NCBI GenBank assembly: GCA_020723185.1
Contig: DYJI01000003.1
Coordinates: forward strand, 186,001 to 250,000
Direction: 5' to 3'
DNA length: 64,000 bases
Origin: Sideroxydans lithotrophicus
Lineage (GTDB): Bacteria > Pseudomonadota > Gammaproteobacteria > Burkholderiales > Gallionellaceae
This document shows, piece after piece, positions 55,610 to 64,000 of the stretch. How positions within the stretch are numbered: position 1 is the stretch's first letter; each line of letters begins with the position of its first letter. The translations under genes and the position numbers were made by a program. The notes beneath the pieces are model-generated. The model did not search any database. It was not told the origin of the DNA and worked only from the letters and a program-made list of their open reading frames with translations.

Positions 55610-56372
55610 CGAGGATGTCCACCGCGTCCCACCAGCGGTCGTTGCCGTGCAGCAGCACCAGCAGCACGGTGGTGTCGCCACGCTTGACGTAGGCGATCAG
55701 GCATTTTCCGGCGCGGGCGGTGTAGCCGGTCTTGAGACCGAACGCACCGCGATAGCGGCCGACCAGCGCGTTCTTGTTCTCGAAGCGGATGCGGCGTGTG
55801 CCGTCCACGCTCTGGATGTCCTGTTCGATGCGCGAGGTGAGTCGCAGCAGTTCCGGCTGGCGGATGACGTGGTGCGCAAGCAGGGAGAGGTCGTGCGTGC
55901 TGGAAAGGTGACCCTTGGCATCGTGGCCGCAGGCGTTGGCGAACTGCGTGTCGTGCATACCGAGTTCGGCGGCGCGCTGGTTCATGCGTTTCACGAATGC
56001 GTGTTCGCTGCCGGCGATCGCATCGGCCAGCGCGTGGCAGGCGTCGTTGGCCGAGGCCATCAATGTGGCGGCGAGCAGGTCGTGCAGGCGGTAGCGTTCG
56101 CCGGGTTTGAGTTTCAGGCGGGCACCGGTCTCGCGCGCGGCGGCGGGGGAGATGGTGACGGTGCTTTGCAGGTCGCCGTGCTCGATGGCGAGCAGGGCAG
56201 TCATCAGCTTGGTCAGGCTGGCGGGCGGCAGGTGTTCATGCGCCTTGCGTTCCCAGGTCGGTATGCCGTCGATCTCGACACGATAGGCGCGCGCGACATC
56301 GGGGAACAGATCGGGCAGGGCGGCGGCCAGTGTGACGTGGCACAGCAGCCACAACCCGATCAGCTGGCGCAT
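55575..56372 (-). CDS. D-alanyl-D-alanine carboxypeptidase (PBP5/6 type, short)
   Basis: 265 residues with an N-terminal signal peptide (MRQLIGLWLLCHVTLAAA). Serine active-site motifs are complete: SLTK (SxxK), SAN (SxN), and KTG in LKTGYTARAG. It trims the terminal D-Ala from peptidoglycan side chains in the periplasm. Much shorter than E. coli PBP5 (about 400) because the C-terminal beta domain and membrane anchor are absent, so it is probably soluble. It sits 4 bp after the DUF3617 gene and overlaps the next gene. Confidence 0.88.
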   Translation of the reverse strand: MRQLIGLWLLCHVTLAAALPDLFPDVARAYRVEIDGIPTWERKAHEHLPPASLTKLMTALLAIEHGDLQSTVTISPAAARETGARLKLKPGERYRLHDLLAATLMASANDACHALADAIAGSEHAFVKRMNQRAAELGMHDTQFANACGHDAKGHLSSTHDLSLLAHHVIRQPELLRLTSRIEQDIQSVDGTRRIRFENKNALVGRYRGAFGLKTGYTARAGKCLIAYVKRGDTTVLLVLLHGNDRWWDAVDILDVAFAEAQRKQ

Positions 56373-56376
56373 GCGT

Positions 56377-57303
56377 TCAGAAGCCGAACAGGCCCTTCAG
56401 CTGTTTCGCGCCGTCGATGGCGTTACCCACCGGGTTGTCGGTGACCATGTCGCTGGAGCGGGACGAGCTGGTGTAGCTGCGGCCGGCGGCGGCCATGGCA
56501 GAGAATTTCTTGTATTCCGCCGGGCAGGCGTCCTCGAAGTCTTCGTAGTTGTTGTCGTCGACTTTCTTGCAGGCGGCTTTGGTGGCGGCCTTCATGTCGA
56601 TCTTGCAGGCGGCGGCGATGGAGATGTCGGAGGTGTCGTCGTGCTTCACCAGCGCGAGATAGACCTCCGGTTTTTTCATCACGTCCTTGCTGATCACCTT
56701 GCAGGCGTATTTCTGGTTCTTGGCGCACATCGCGTTCGGGCCGAAGAACTGGTTGCTCATCAACTGTTCCGCTTCATAGCGTCCCACTTCGCACTGCTCG
56801 GCCATGCCGGCGGCCATCTGCGCCTTCGCCATGCCCATCATCTCGTTCATGTCTTCCATGCCCTTGCCGCCCACCACCATCGGGGCGGAGGTGTCGCAGG
56901 CCGTGCCGATGCGCTTGCCACGGTAGCTGGCCTTCATGTCCACCTTCTCGCCGTCGGCGGTGCCGCTCATCTGCATGCTGCCCTGATAGCTGCTCTTGCT
57001 GTGGGTTATCTCGCCGCCGCCCTTCATGTCCTGGCCGTCGCCCTTGCAGCGCACCTTCCAGGTGACCTTGTTGCCGGAGGCCTTCACGTCGCTGACCTTG
57101 CAGTTGCCTTCGTCCTGCATCATCTGCTGCGGGTCGGGCTTTCCGTCCTTGCCCTGACACACGGTGATGACGGTCTCGGGCATGGCGTAAGGCATGCCGG
57201 CCATCTCGGTTTTGCTGGTGACTTCCCACGTTTCGCCGGCGGCGGCGAGGGCGAGGGAGGGGATAAGTGACGATACGAGCAGCAGGCAGGACAGTTTGCG
57301 CAT
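56377..57303 (-). CDS. DUF3617 family exported protein
   Basis: 308 residues. Signal peptide MRKLSCLLLVSSLIPSLALA. The first half is a DUF3617 domain (GETWEVTSKTEMAGMPYAM; later Cys-containing strands such as GNCKVSDVKASGNKVTWKV). The second half is Cys/Lys-rich and has no family I recognise. Role unknown; many DUF3617 proteins are periplasmic. The start at 57303 was chosen for the signal peptide. It leads the unit with the carboxypeptidase gene. Confidence 0.7.
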   Translation of the reverse strand: MRKLSCLLLVSSLIPSLALAAAGETWEVTSKTEMAGMPYAMPETVITVCQGKDGKPDPQQMMQDEGNCKVSDVKASGNKVTWKVRCKGDGQDMKGGGEITHSKSSYQGSMQMSGTADGEKVDMKASYRGKRIGTACDTSAPMVVGGKGMEDMNEMMGMAKAQMAAGMAEQCEVGRYEAEQLMSNQFFGPNAMCAKNQKYACKVISKDVMKKPEVYLALVKHDDTSDISIAAACKIDMKAATKAACKKVDDNNYEDFEDACPAEYKKFSAMAAAGRSYTSSSRSSDMVTDNPVGNAIDGAKQLKGLFGF

Positions 57304-57445
57304 GGCAGCCTCCGACAAGGGGTTGGTGATAGGAGAAGACGCGGTGGATTGTTTACCTTGCAGACAAGGGCGTCAAGCGGGCGGATAGGAAGGCCGGGCG
57401 GCCTCAGGTATCATGCACGCCCTTCCGGAAATCGCGGCGACCATC

Positions 57446-58219
57446 ATGAACCCTACACTCGTCTTCGACATCGAGACCATCCCCGACATCGCCGGGCTGC
57501 GCACGCTGCATGACCTGGATGCCGCCGTCAGCGACGCCGAAGTGGCCGAGATGGCGTTCCAGATGCGCCGCCAGAAGACCGGCAGCGATTTCCTGCCGCA
57601 CCATCTGCACAAGGTCGCGGCCATCTCCTGCGTGCTGCGCGAGGGCGACAACTTCAAGGTATGGTCGCTGGGCGAGCCGGACGAGGACGAGGCCAGCATC
57701 ATCAAGCGCTTCTTCGACGGCATCGAAAAATACACGCCGCAGATCGTGTCCTGGAACGGCGGTGGTTTCGACCTGCCGGTGTTGCACTACCGTGGCCTGA
57801 TCCACGGCATCCAGTGCCCGCGCTACTGGGACCAGGGCGAGGACGACAAGGATTTCAAGTGGAACAACTACATCAGCCGCTACCACTCGCGCCATCTCGA
57901 CCTGATGGACCTGCTGGCGATGTACACCGGCCGCGCCAATGCGCCGCTGGACGAGCTGGCGAAGCTGATCGGCTTCCCCGGCAAGCTGGGCATGGACGGC
58001 AGCAAGGTGTGGGATGCATATCAGCAGGGCCGGCTGGTCGAGATCCGAAACTATTGCGAGACCGACGTGGTGAATACCTGGCTGGTGTTCGCGCGCTTCC
58101 AGCTGATGCGCGGCCAGTTCACCCGGGCGCGCTACGAGCAGGAACTGGAACTGGTGCGCGGCACACTGGCGAAATCCAGCGAGGCGCATTGGTCGGAGTA
58201 TCTGGCTGCCTGGAAGTGA
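57446..58219 (+). CDS. PolB-like 3'-5' exonuclease (DnaQ fold)
   Basis: 257 residues. DEDDy-type exonuclease motifs: ExoI FDIETIP, ExoII in IVSWNGGGFDLPVLHYRG, ExoIII in RNYCETDVVNTWLVF. It belongs to the predicted PolB-like 3'-5' exonuclease group; substrate not known. ATG 57446 gives MNPTLVFDIET, where the family begins; an upstream ATG at 57413 is also in frame. The VanZ-like gene starts 2 bp after its stop. Confidence 0.83.
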   Translation: MNPTLVFDIETIPDIAGLRTLHDLDAAVSDAEVAEMAFQMRRQKTGSDFLPHHLHKVAAISCVLREGDNFKVWSLGEPDEDEASIIKRFFDGIEKYTPQIVSWNGGGFDLPVLHYRGLIHGIQCPRYWDQGEDDKDFKWNNYISRYHSRHLDLMDLLAMYTGRANAPLDELAKLIGFPGKLGMDGSKVWDAYQQGRLVEIRNYCETDVVNTWLVFARFQLMRGQFTRARYEQELELVRGTLAKSSEAHWSEYLAAWK

Positions 58220-58221
58220 GC

Positions 58222-58599
58222 ATGCCGGGATTGCGCAAGGTCTGGCTGGGGCTGGGCTGGTTGTGGGTCGCACTGGTGTGCTATCTGTCGTTGGTGCCGC
58301 ACCCGCCCGAACCGGTCTCCTTCGACGGAGTCGACAAGATCGAGCATCTGCTGGCCTATGCCGGGCTGATGCTGTGGTTCTGTCAGGTGTATGTCTCGCG
58401 TGCCGCGCGCATCGGCCTGTTGCTGGGTTTGGTGGCGCTGGGCGTAGCGATCGAGATATTGCAGGGCATGGGCGGCTACCGATATTTTGAATACACCGAC
58501 ATGCTGGCGAACAGCGTCGGCGTGTCGGTCGGATGGGCATTGGCGCATACCCGCATGGGGCGCATGATTATTCAGTTGGAACGAGATGGCAGACATTGA
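58222..58599 (+). CDS. VanZ-like membrane protein
   Basis: 125 residues with about four hydrophobic segments. VanZ-like pattern: [20 protein letters not shown] then [14 protein letters not shown], and later [20 protein letters not shown]. The family includes VanZ of teicoplanin resistance, but most members are unrelated to resistance and have no defined reaction. It overlaps rlmD by 14 nt. Confidence 0.8.
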   Translation: MPGLRKVWLGLGWLWVALVCYLSLVPHPPEPVSFDGVDKIEHLLAYAGLMLWFCQVYVSRAARIGLLLGLVALGVAIEILQGMGGYRYFEYTDMLANSVGVSVGWALAHTRMGRMIIQLERDGRH

Positions 58600-59899
58600 A
58601 CAGACAGTGGTGATCGAATCCATCGATCAGGAAGGGCGCGGCATCGCGCATCACGAGGGCAAGGTGATCTTCATCGAGGGGGCATTGCCGGGCGAGCGGG
58701 CGACCTATGCCTCGTACCGCAAGAAACCCAGTTTCGAGATGGCCCAGGCGACCAGCGTCGCCAACCATTCCTACATGCGCGTGCAACCGAAGTGTATCCA
58801 CTTCGGCGTGTGCGGCGGCTGCGCCATGCAGCATATGGATTCCGGCGCGCAGGTCGCCATCAAACAGCGCATCCTCGAAGAGGGGCTGGCACGTATCGGC
58901 AAGGTGACGCCGGAGAACATCCTGTCGCCCATCCATGGTATCTACTGGGGCTATCGCCAGCGGGCACGCATCGGCGTACGTCATGTACTGAAGAAGGGAC
59001 GCACGCTGGTCGGCTTCCACGAGAAGCGCAGCAGTTTCATCGCCGACCTGTCGCGCTGCGAGATCCTGTCACCCAAGATCTCCGCGCTGATCCCCAAACT
59101 GTCCGAATTGATCGACGGCCTGTCCATCCGCGACCGCATCCCGCAGGTCGAGATCGCCTGCGGTGACAACGTCGATGTGCTGGTGCTGCGCATCATGGAG
59201 CCGCTGACCGGGAAGGACGAAGACAAGCTGCGCGCCTTTGCCGATACGCACGACATCCAGTTCTGGCTGCAACCCAAAGGGCCGGACACGGCCGCGCCTT
59301 TCCATCCACCGGTCGCGCCGCAGCTCAGCTACAGCCTGCCCGAGTTCGGCATCGAGATGCCGTTCGCACCGACCGAATTCACCCAGGTCAATCACCAGCT
59401 CAACCGCGTGATGGTGCACCGTGCCCTGCGCCTGCTCGATCCGCAGCCGCATGAGAACATCGCCGACTTCTTCTGCGGCCTGGGCAACTTCACCCTGCCC
59501 ATCGCGCGCAGCGGCGCGCAGGTGCTGGGTATCGAAGGCAGTGCCGCGCTGGTGAAACGCGCTGTGCAGGGCGCTGAACATAACGGCCTGACTGCCAACA
59601 CGCGCTTCATGGACATGAACCTGTTCGAGATGAACGAAGAGACACTCGCAGGATTAGGCAGGTTCGACAAATGGCTGGTCGATCCACCGCGCGACGGCGC
59701 CATCGAACTGATCAAGGCCATCACGCCGGACACCGCGCCGCAACGCATCGTCTATGTGAGCTGCAACCCGGCCACGCTGGCGCGCGATGCGGAAGTGCTG
59801 GTGCATGTGAAGGGCTATACGTTGAAGGGGGCGGGTGTGATGAACATGTTCCCGCAGACGGCGCATGTGGAGTCCATCGCGGTGTTCAGCAAGGAGTGA
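58586..59899 (+). CDS. rlmD: 23S rRNA (uracil-1939-C5)-methyltransferase
   Basis: 437 residues. An N-terminal TRAM domain (about 1-60) is followed by the Fe-S cysteine set ([14 protein letters not shown] plus Cys in LSRCEIL) and the RlmD/TrmA-type methyltransferase core with [17 protein letters not shown] (SAM motif). Catalytic Cys lies in [14 protein letters not shown]. Standard length. It starts within the VanZ-like gene and is followed 4 bp later by the rhodanese gene. Confidence 0.95.
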   Translation: MADIEQTVVIESIDQEGRGIAHHEGKVIFIEGALPGERATYASYRKKPSFEMAQATSVANHSYMRVQPKCIHFGVCGGCAMQHMDSGAQVAIKQRILEEGLARIGKVTPENILSPIHGIYWGYRQRARIGVRHVLKKGRTLVGFHEKRSSFIADLSRCEILSPKISALIPKLSELIDGLSIRDRIPQVEIACGDNVDVLVLRIMEPLTGKDEDKLRAFADTHDIQFWLQPKGPDTAAPFHPPVAPQLSYSLPEFGIEMPFAPTEFTQVNHQLNRVMVHRALRLLDPQPHENIADFFCGLGNFTLPIARSGAQVLGIEGSAALVKRAVQGAEHNGLTANTRFMDMNLFEMNEETLAGLGRFDKWLVDPPRDGAIELIKAITPDTAPQRIVYVSCNPATLARDAEVLVHVKGYTLKGAGVMNMFPQTAHVESIAVFSKE

Positions 59900-59903
59900 A
59901 GCG

Positions 59904-60368
59904 ATGAAACGCTATGACGATCTGGTTGAAGAGGCGCTTGCACGTGTGAAGGAAGTCACGCCCTGGGATTTCGGGCGGCGCTACCAGTCGGGCGATGTGC
60001 CGCTGTTGCTGGATATCCGTGAACCGTCCGAATTCGCGGCCTTGCACATCCCCGGTTCGATCAATGTGCCGCGCGGCATATTGGAGCAGTCCTGCGAGTG
60101 GGATTACGACGAGACCGTGCCGGAGCTGGTGCAGGGGCGCGAGCGCGAGATCGTGGTGATCTGCCGCTCGGGCAAGCGCTCCGTGCTGGCGGCGGATGTG
60201 ATGCAGCAGATGGGGTTTTCCAATGTCGTTTCGCTCAAGCTCGGTATCCGCGGCTGGAACGATGCCGAGTTGCCCATGGAAGACGCGGGCGGCAATGTGG
60301 TGGATGCGGACGCGGGTGACGAACTGCTGGCTTCGCGCGTGAAACCGGAACAGCGCAAGCCCAAGTGA
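59904..60368 (+). CDS. Rhodanese-like sulfurtransferase
   Basis: 154 residues, single rhodanese domain (about 15-125). Active-site loop VICRSGKRSVLAAD with catalytic Cys. Preceding substrate region LLDIREPSEFAALHIPGSIN. The C-terminal 30 residues are acidic, then basic, and unassigned. ATG 59904 follows AAGGAG by 8 nt. It is convergent with the HopJ-like gene, whose stop is one base beyond. Confidence 0.88.
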   Translation: MKRYDDLVEEALARVKEVTPWDFGRRYQSGDVPLLLDIREPSEFAALHIPGSINVPRGILEQSCEWDYDETVPELVQGREREIVVICRSGKRSVLAADVMQQMGFSNVVSLKLGIRGWNDAELPMEDAGGNVVDADAGDELLASRVKPEQRKPK

Positions 60369-60719
60369 TCAGGCGGCTTTGGGCGTCAGCGCCTCGCCCT
60401 CGAATGCGATACCTTCCCAGCCGGTCTTCATGAAGTTGCGGATGTTGGCGTGGTCGGTCCCGGCCGGGTTGCCGAGCACATCCTTGCGGTAATAGTCCCC
60501 GAAACAAGTCAAAGTCTGTTGCGGCGTCAACCCGTTCAGCTTCGCGAACGAGAACAGTTTGCATGAGCCGTTGTTCTGTCCGGCCTCGTTGCGGGTCGCG
60601 CCGTTGCGGAAAGCGGTCGGGGTGAAATCGTAGTGCGCGTCGATCAGAGCGATGGTGTCGTTGAAGCAGATGCTGTCCGGCGCGTCGGCCAGTTTTTTCA
60701 GGAAGTCATTCAGTTGCAT
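60369..60719 (-). CDS. HopJ-family protein
   Basis: 116 residues, matching the HopJ type III effector-like family by FNDTIALIDAHYDFTPTAFR, NNGSCKLFSFAKLNGLTP and GDYYRKDVL. Despite the family name, homologues are widespread in non-pathogens and no type III secretion genes are near. No signal peptide. Function unknown. Transcribed away from the YccA-like gene's terminator, which lies 21 bp upstream. Confidence 0.85.
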   Translation of the reverse strand: MQLNDFLKKLADAPDSICFNDTIALIDAHYDFTPTAFRNGATRNEAGQNNGSCKLFSFAKLNGLTPQQTLTCFGDYYRKDVLGNPAGTDHANIRNFMKTGWEGIAFEGEALTPKAA

Positions 60720-60739
60720 ATCGTCTCCGTGGAAAACAA

Positions 60740-60761
60740 AAGGCGGCCGTTCGGCCGCCTT
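60740..60761 (-). terminator. Intrinsic terminator of the YccA-like gene
   Basis: Perfect 9-bp stem AAGGCGGCC / GGCCGCCTT with a 4-nt loop; on the minus strand it is followed by TTGTTTTCC. It lies between the YccA-like and HopJ-like genes, both on the minus strand. Confidence 0.8.
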
Positions 60762-60779
60762 GTCGTTGCTGCGGGAAGC

Positions 60780-61466
60780 TTATTCGCGTTCGCCGGTGAA
60801 GGCCATCAGCAGTTGCAGCAGGTTGATGAACAGGTTGTAGATGTTCAGATACAGACCCAGCGTCGCCATCACATAGTTGGTCTCGCCGCCGTTCACGATC
60901 TGGCTCACGTCATACAGGATGTAGGCGGAGAAGATCAGCACCGCGATGGCGGAGATGGTCAGGCTCAGTGCCGGGATCTGGAAGAACAGGTTGGCCAGCG
61001 AAGCGACGATGAGCAGGATCAGCCCGATGAACAGGAACTTGCCCATGAAACTGAAATCCTTCTTGGTCACGGTGGCGATGGTGGCCAGCGAGAAGAAGAT
61101 GATGCCGGTGCCGGCGGCGGCCATGCCGATCAGTTGTGCGCCGTTCTTCAGGTGCAGGGCGACTTGCAGGATGGGGCCGAGGAACACGCCCGCGACGAAG
61201 GTGAAGCCGAGCAGTGCGGCGATGCCCCATATGCTGTTGCGCAATGCGGACACGGCGAACAGCATGCCCAGCATCACGGCGAACATCACCAGCGAGGAGA
61301 TGATGGGGCTGGCGGCCATGAACGACAGGTTCAAGGAGGTGCCGATGAAAGCGCCGATCACGGTGGGGATCATGGTCAGCGACAGCATCATGTAGGTGTT
61401 GCGCAGGACCTTGTTTCGTTCGACGGGTAGTGTTCCGATGGGGGCGGTCTGGGTCTGGTAGTTCAT
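60780..61466 (-). CDS. Bax inhibitor-1 / YccA family membrane protein
   Basis: 228 residues with about seven transmembrane segments. Typical stretches: VLRNTYMMLSLTMIPTVIGA, AALLGFTFVAGVFLGPILQV, FIGLILLIVASLANLFFQIP and the C-terminal acidic LYLNIYNLFINLLQLL. YccA binds FtsH in E. coli and limits its proteolysis; that role here is inferred. The start ATG 61466 has SD GGAG; a far upstream extension to 61886 runs through the tRNA-Ser and is rejected. Confidence 0.88.
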   Translation of the reverse strand: MNYQTQTAPIGTLPVERNKVLRNTYMMLSLTMIPTVIGAFIGTSLNLSFMAASPIISSLVMFAVMLGMLFAVSALRNSIWGIAALLGFTFVAGVFLGPILQVALHLKNGAQLIGMAAAGTGIIFFSLATIATVTKKDFSFMGKFLFIGLILLIVASLANLFFQIPALSLTISAIAVLIFSAYILYDVSQIVNGGETNYVMATLGLYLNIYNLFINLLQLLMAFTGERE

Positions 61467-61646
61467 TTCTGCTCCGTTCAAATAAAGTGCGACTTTGCGC
61501 ACGGCGAGCATGAGACTACCCAAGCAGCATAAAAGTTGCAACCGTGCATGCAAGGCGGTTTTGGAAGGCAGGATGAATTCGGGTATCATGCGCGGCGTTG
61601 CTTGCCTGCGGTCATCCGTCGTTTGCTGCAAGTGATTGAAGTTCAA

Positions 61647-61770
61647 GGAAGCGTGGCCGAGCGGTTGAAGGCACCGGTCTTGACCACACACCGCGAAGCG
61701 GTTTGTGGCGGCGCAGGCTCTTGTACCCGAAGGGTGAACCTTCAGGTTATGCCGTAGCCAAAACCGGCAA
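61647..61770 (+). pseudogene. Interrupted and truncated tRNA-Ser copy
   Basis: 61647-61683 matches the first 37 bases of the neighbouring tRNA-Ser with one difference. After CTTGA of the anticodon loop comes a 77-nt insert (61684-61760), then AA and ACCGGCAA, the 3' side of the anticodon stem. The variable arm, T arm and acceptor 3' strand are missing, so no full tRNA can form. The insert starts with an 11-bp hairpin (one mismatch): CCACACACCGC / GCGGTTTGTGG with loop GAA. Confidence 0.75.
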
Positions 61771-61795
61771 TATGATTTCGTAGTAATAACAATTT

Positions 61796-61885
61796 GGAAG
61801 CGTGGCCGAGTGGTTGAAGGCACCGGTCTTGAAAACCGGCAACGATGTGAGTCGTTCGTGAGTTCGAATCTCACCGCTTCCGCCA
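61796..61885 (+). tRNA. tRNA-Ser (TGA)
   Basis: 90-nt type II tRNA with CCA encoded. Acceptor GGAAGCG / CGCTTCC, D arm with TGGTTGAAGGC, anticodon TGA at 61830-61832 in loop CTTGAAA between ACCGG arms, long variable arm, and T arm GTGAG / CTCAC around TTCGAAT. Confidence 0.96.
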
Positions 61886-61912
61886 ATTCCCCACTGATTT
61901 AAGGAGTCCTGT

Positions 61913-62482
61913 ATGTTGCGTCGTATAACTGCTGCTGCACTGATCATGGTCGGTTCGACGGCCTTTGCCGACACGCTGGATATCAATCTGAGCAACAGCA
62001 CCGCCCAGTTCAAATACACGATCCCTAGCGGTATCGCCGGCAAGTCCGACCTGTTCGCCTCGCTGGCCTACAACGATGTGAACGACATCATGGTCGATGC
62101 CGGCCTGCTGGTGCTGAACGAAGAAGGCAGTGTGTCAGGTCTGTCGCTGGGCATCGGTGCCAAGGCGGTGGCGGCTTCGCTGAGCAAGGTGGCGTCGACG
62201 CGCAAGCTGGTGTCCGGCGTGGCGCTGGGCGCGCAGATCCGATTCGAGTTGCCCAACGACCGCCGCTTCGCGCTCGTGGGCGAGTACAACTATGCGCCGC
62301 GCATCATCAGCTTCGGCGACGTGGATCATTTCACGCAGGGCATGGCGCGTTTCGAGTTCGCCATGTCTCCGCTGACGCAGGCCTACCTCGGCTACCGTTC
62401 CAGCAAGTTCATCATGAAGAACGGTTTCCCGGAAGGACGTGTGGATAACGGTGGCCATATCGGTGTGCGTCTCTCCTTCTGA
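61913..62482 (+). CDS. YfaZ-like outer-membrane protein
   Basis: 189 residues. Signal peptide MLRRITAAALIMVGSTAFA, then a small beta-barrel-like chain ending in Phe (GHIGVRLSF). YfaZ pattern: DLFASLAYNDVNDIMVDAGL and GLSLGIGAKAVAA. Function unknown. It follows tRNA-Ser by 27 bp, so they may be cotranscribed. A strong bidirectional terminator follows. Confidence 0.78.
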   Translation: MLRRITAAALIMVGSTAFADTLDINLSNSTAQFKYTIPSGIAGKSDLFASLAYNDVNDIMVDAGLLVLNEEGSVSGLSLGIGAKAVAASLSKVASTRKLVSGVALGAQIRFELPNDRRFALVGEYNYAPRIISFGDVDHFTQGMARFEFAMSPLTQAYLGYRSSKFIMKNGFPEGRVDNGGHIGVRLSF

Positions 62483-62510
62483 CCGCATCCGTTGTACTGC
62501 TGTAAACGAA

Positions 62511-62532
62511 ACGCCCCGGCATGCCGGGGCGT
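62511..62532. terminator. Bidirectional hairpin terminator
   Basis: Perfect 10-bp stem ACGCCCCGGC / GCCGGGGCGT with loop AT, between the convergent YfaZ-like gene and feoB. The T-tract is weak on both sides. Confidence 0.75.
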
Positions 62533-62556
62533 TCGCTTTGGTGTGGGGGGATTGTT

Positions 62557-64000
62557 TCAGTACCCGAGTGCCCGGGCCGATTGGTAGAACACGAAGCTGA
62601 TGGACCAGGCCAGTACCAGTGACCAGCCCAGGGTGAACAGCGTATAGCGCATGTCCTTGGCTTCGGTGCGCAAAGTCGCGATGGCGGACAGGCAGGGTGT
62701 GTAGACCAGGGTGAACAGCATGAAGCTGTAGGCTTGCACCCAGTCCAGTTGTTGTCCCAGTGCGCTGCTCAGGGCATCGCCGCTCATGCCGTAGATCACT
62801 GCCAGCGAACCGATCACGATCTCCTTGGCGACGAAGCCGAAGATCAGCGCGATGGTCAGCTGTTCATTGATGCCTATGGGCGCGAAGATCGGGTGCAGGG
62901 CGCTGCCGATCATGCCGGCCAGCGTGTCGACGCTGCCCGGCGCAGCTGTGGACGGCAGGTTGGTGAGCAGCCAGACCAGCACCACGCCGGCGATGATGAA
63001 CTGCGTGGCGCGGCTCAGGAAATGGCGCACTTCGATCCAGCCGCGTAGCAGCATCTGGCGCAGGGTGGGGAAGCGGTAGGGCGGAAGTTCGAGCACGAAC
63101 GGCTCGCTACTCTGGAACTTGTTGCGGAACAGCAGCGCGGTGAGGATGGCAGCGGCGAAGCTGAACAGGTACAGGCTGAACAGCACCAGCGGTGCGTGCT
63201 GCGGTGAGAACAGCGCGGCGGTGATGAACACGAACACTTGCAGGCGTGCCGAGCATAGCGAGAAGGGGATCACCAGCATGGTCAGCAGTCGCATGCCACG
63301 TGAACGCATCACACGTGTGCCCATCAGCGCGGGGACGTTACAACCGAAACCCATCAGCAGCATCACGAAGCCGCGTCCATCCAGTCCCATCTTTGCCATC
63401 AGTGCGTCCATCAGGAAGGCGGCGCGCGACAGATAGCCGCTGTCTTCCACCATGGCCATGAACAGGAAGAACAGCACGATGATGGGCACGAAGGCAGCCA
63501 CTGTCGCCACGCCGTTGTAGATGCCGTCCAGCAGCAGGCCGGACAGCCAGGGCGGCGTACCGGCCACGGCTGCCTCCAGCGCGTTGCTGCGCAGCCAGCT
63601 CAGTGCTTCGGCTACGCCGCCCTGCAGGGGCTGGCCGAGCAGGAAAATGCCCTGGAACAGCAGATACATGATGCCGAAGAAGATGGGCAGACCGAGCCAC
63701 GGGTGCAGCATGACGCGATCGAGCTTGTCGGTCAGGTGTTCCGGCATCTGAACCGGTACCTGCACCGCATGTTTCAGCACGCGCGCCATCTCGGATTCGA
63801 TGTGCTCGTCCTGCTCCAGTTGCGAGCGCAGCTGCTCGGCCATGCCCGGGGTGGGGTAGCGCAGGGCTTTGGTGACGGCCTGCAGCGCGTCCTGGTAGCC
63901 CGCACCGTATTTGCCGCTGAGCAGATAGATGGGCAATCCCAGCATCTCGGACATCCTGGCGCTGTCGATGGTGATGCCGTATTTGCGCGCCTCGTCCGAC
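62557..64000 (-). CDS. feoB: Ferrous iron transporter FeoB, 5' end cut by window edge
   Basis: About 481 codons are visible, covering the end of the G-protein/spacer part and the whole transmembrane domain of the Fe(II) transporter. Conserved features: ILHPWLG-like entry (VMLHPWLGLPIFFGIMYLLF), the Gate motif MGFGCNVPALMGTRVMRSRG with its Cys, and a second Gate region around AKEIVIGSLAVIYGM. The N-terminal GTPase motifs lie beyond 64000, and the open frame continues to the edge. feoA is not visible on this side. Inner-membrane location. Confidence 0.93.
   Translation of the reverse strand, partial: SDEARKYGITIDSARMSEMLGLPIYLLSGKYGAGYQDALQAVTKALRYPTPGMAEQLRSQLEQDEHIESEMARVLKHAVQVPVQMPEHLTDKLDRVMLHPWLGLPIFFGIMYLLFQGIFLLGQPLQGGVAEALSWLRSNALEAAVAGTPPWLSGLLLDGIYNGVATVAAFVPIIVLFFLFMAMVEDSGYLSRAAFLMDALMAKMGLDGRGFVMLLMGFGCNVPALMGTRVMRSRGMRLLTMLVIPFSLCSARLQVFVFITAALFSPQHAPLVLFSLYLFSFAAAILTALLFRNKFQSSEPFVLELPPYRFPTLRQMLLRGWIEVRHFLSRATQFIIAGVVLVWLLTNLPSTAAPGSVDTLAGMIGSALHPIFAPIGINEQLTIALIFGFVAKEIVIGSLAVIYGMSGDALSSALGQQLDWVQAYSFMLFTLVYTPCLSAIATLRTEAKDMRYTLFTLGWSLVLAWSISFVFYQSARALGY

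Noticed and set aside
60369-60719. Type III secretion effector implying pathogenicity
   Set aside because: HopJ-like proteins are common in free-living proteobacteria and no secretion genes are present.
61684-61760. Self-splicing intron in tRNA-Ser
   Set aside because: 77 nt is too short for a group I or II intron, and the downstream tRNA half is missing.

Overview
The window is 64 kb of GC-rich, densely coded chromosome from a Gram-negative bacterium, most likely a betaproteobacterium of the Nitrosomonadales type (Gallionella/Sideroxydans-like). That placement is an inference from the run lolB-ispE-tRNA-Gln-prs-rplY-pth-ychF, the protein character and the lipoprotein and outer-membrane genes; no rRNA is present to confirm it. 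proS is cut by the left edge and feoB by the right edge.

Region 1 (1-35 kb) is core chromosome. It holds proS/rppH, a CBS-domain protein, a PEGA lipoprotein, dut-coaBC, mutM with a Gld-like ABC exporter, a TPR lipoprotein, then lolB-ispE-tRNA-Gln-prs-rplY-pth-ychF. After these come an HDOD protein, a RhlE-type helicase, nfsB, srkA, a YchJ-like protein, a GcvR-like ACT protein, a PilZ-like protein, prfC with an S4 protein and the ribosome-rescue factor arfB, a four-gene minus-strand run (HerA-like ATPase, methyltransferase, AlkD-like, endo/exonuclease family), a TonB-dependent receptor, a TPR protein, lipA and sodB. A 141-bp inverted-repeat element lies directly against pth and supplies its ribosome-binding site.

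Region 2 (35.7-43.7 kb) is accessory. A second, decayed copy of the sodB 3' end and its terminator lies at 39.4-39.6 kb, so the segment carrying fumC, a pterin dehydratase and three unknown genes is bracketed by direct repeats of the sodB tail. Next come a DHFR/RibD-like gene followed by an integron attC-like site, an AT-richer diguanylate cyclase gene with a 13-bp tandem duplication over its start, and a solitary catalytic-domain tyrosine recombinase. A small hairpin repeat occurs twice here and once more after the nitrate genes.

Region 3 (43.8-53.5 kb) is a nitrate assimilation locus: nasT (ANTAR antiterminator), nrtA-nrtB-nrtD (ABC nitrate uptake), a MoaD/ThiS-like protein without its terminal diglycine, nirB-nirD (nitrite reductase) and nasA (nitrate reductase with a C-terminal BFD-type Fe-S domain). 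A sigma-54 promoter precedes nrtA. Both nrtA and nirB are preceded by a two-hairpin ANTAR target (hexaloops AACGGC then AAAGGC) whose second hairpin overlaps an intrinsic terminator. NasT is therefore expected to read through two attenuators in one locus. The usual NasT partner NasS is absent.

Region 4 (53.6-64 kb) returns to core functions: a CopZ-like Cys-rich protein, a TMTC-like membrane protein, a D,D-carboxypeptidase, a DUF3617 protein, a PolB-like exonuclease, a VanZ-like protein, rlmD, a rhodanese, a HopJ-family protein, a YccA/Bax-inhibitor protein, tRNA-Ser(TGA), a YfaZ-like protein and feoB. A broken tRNA-Ser copy just upstream of tRNA-Ser has a 77-nt structured sequence in its anticodon loop.
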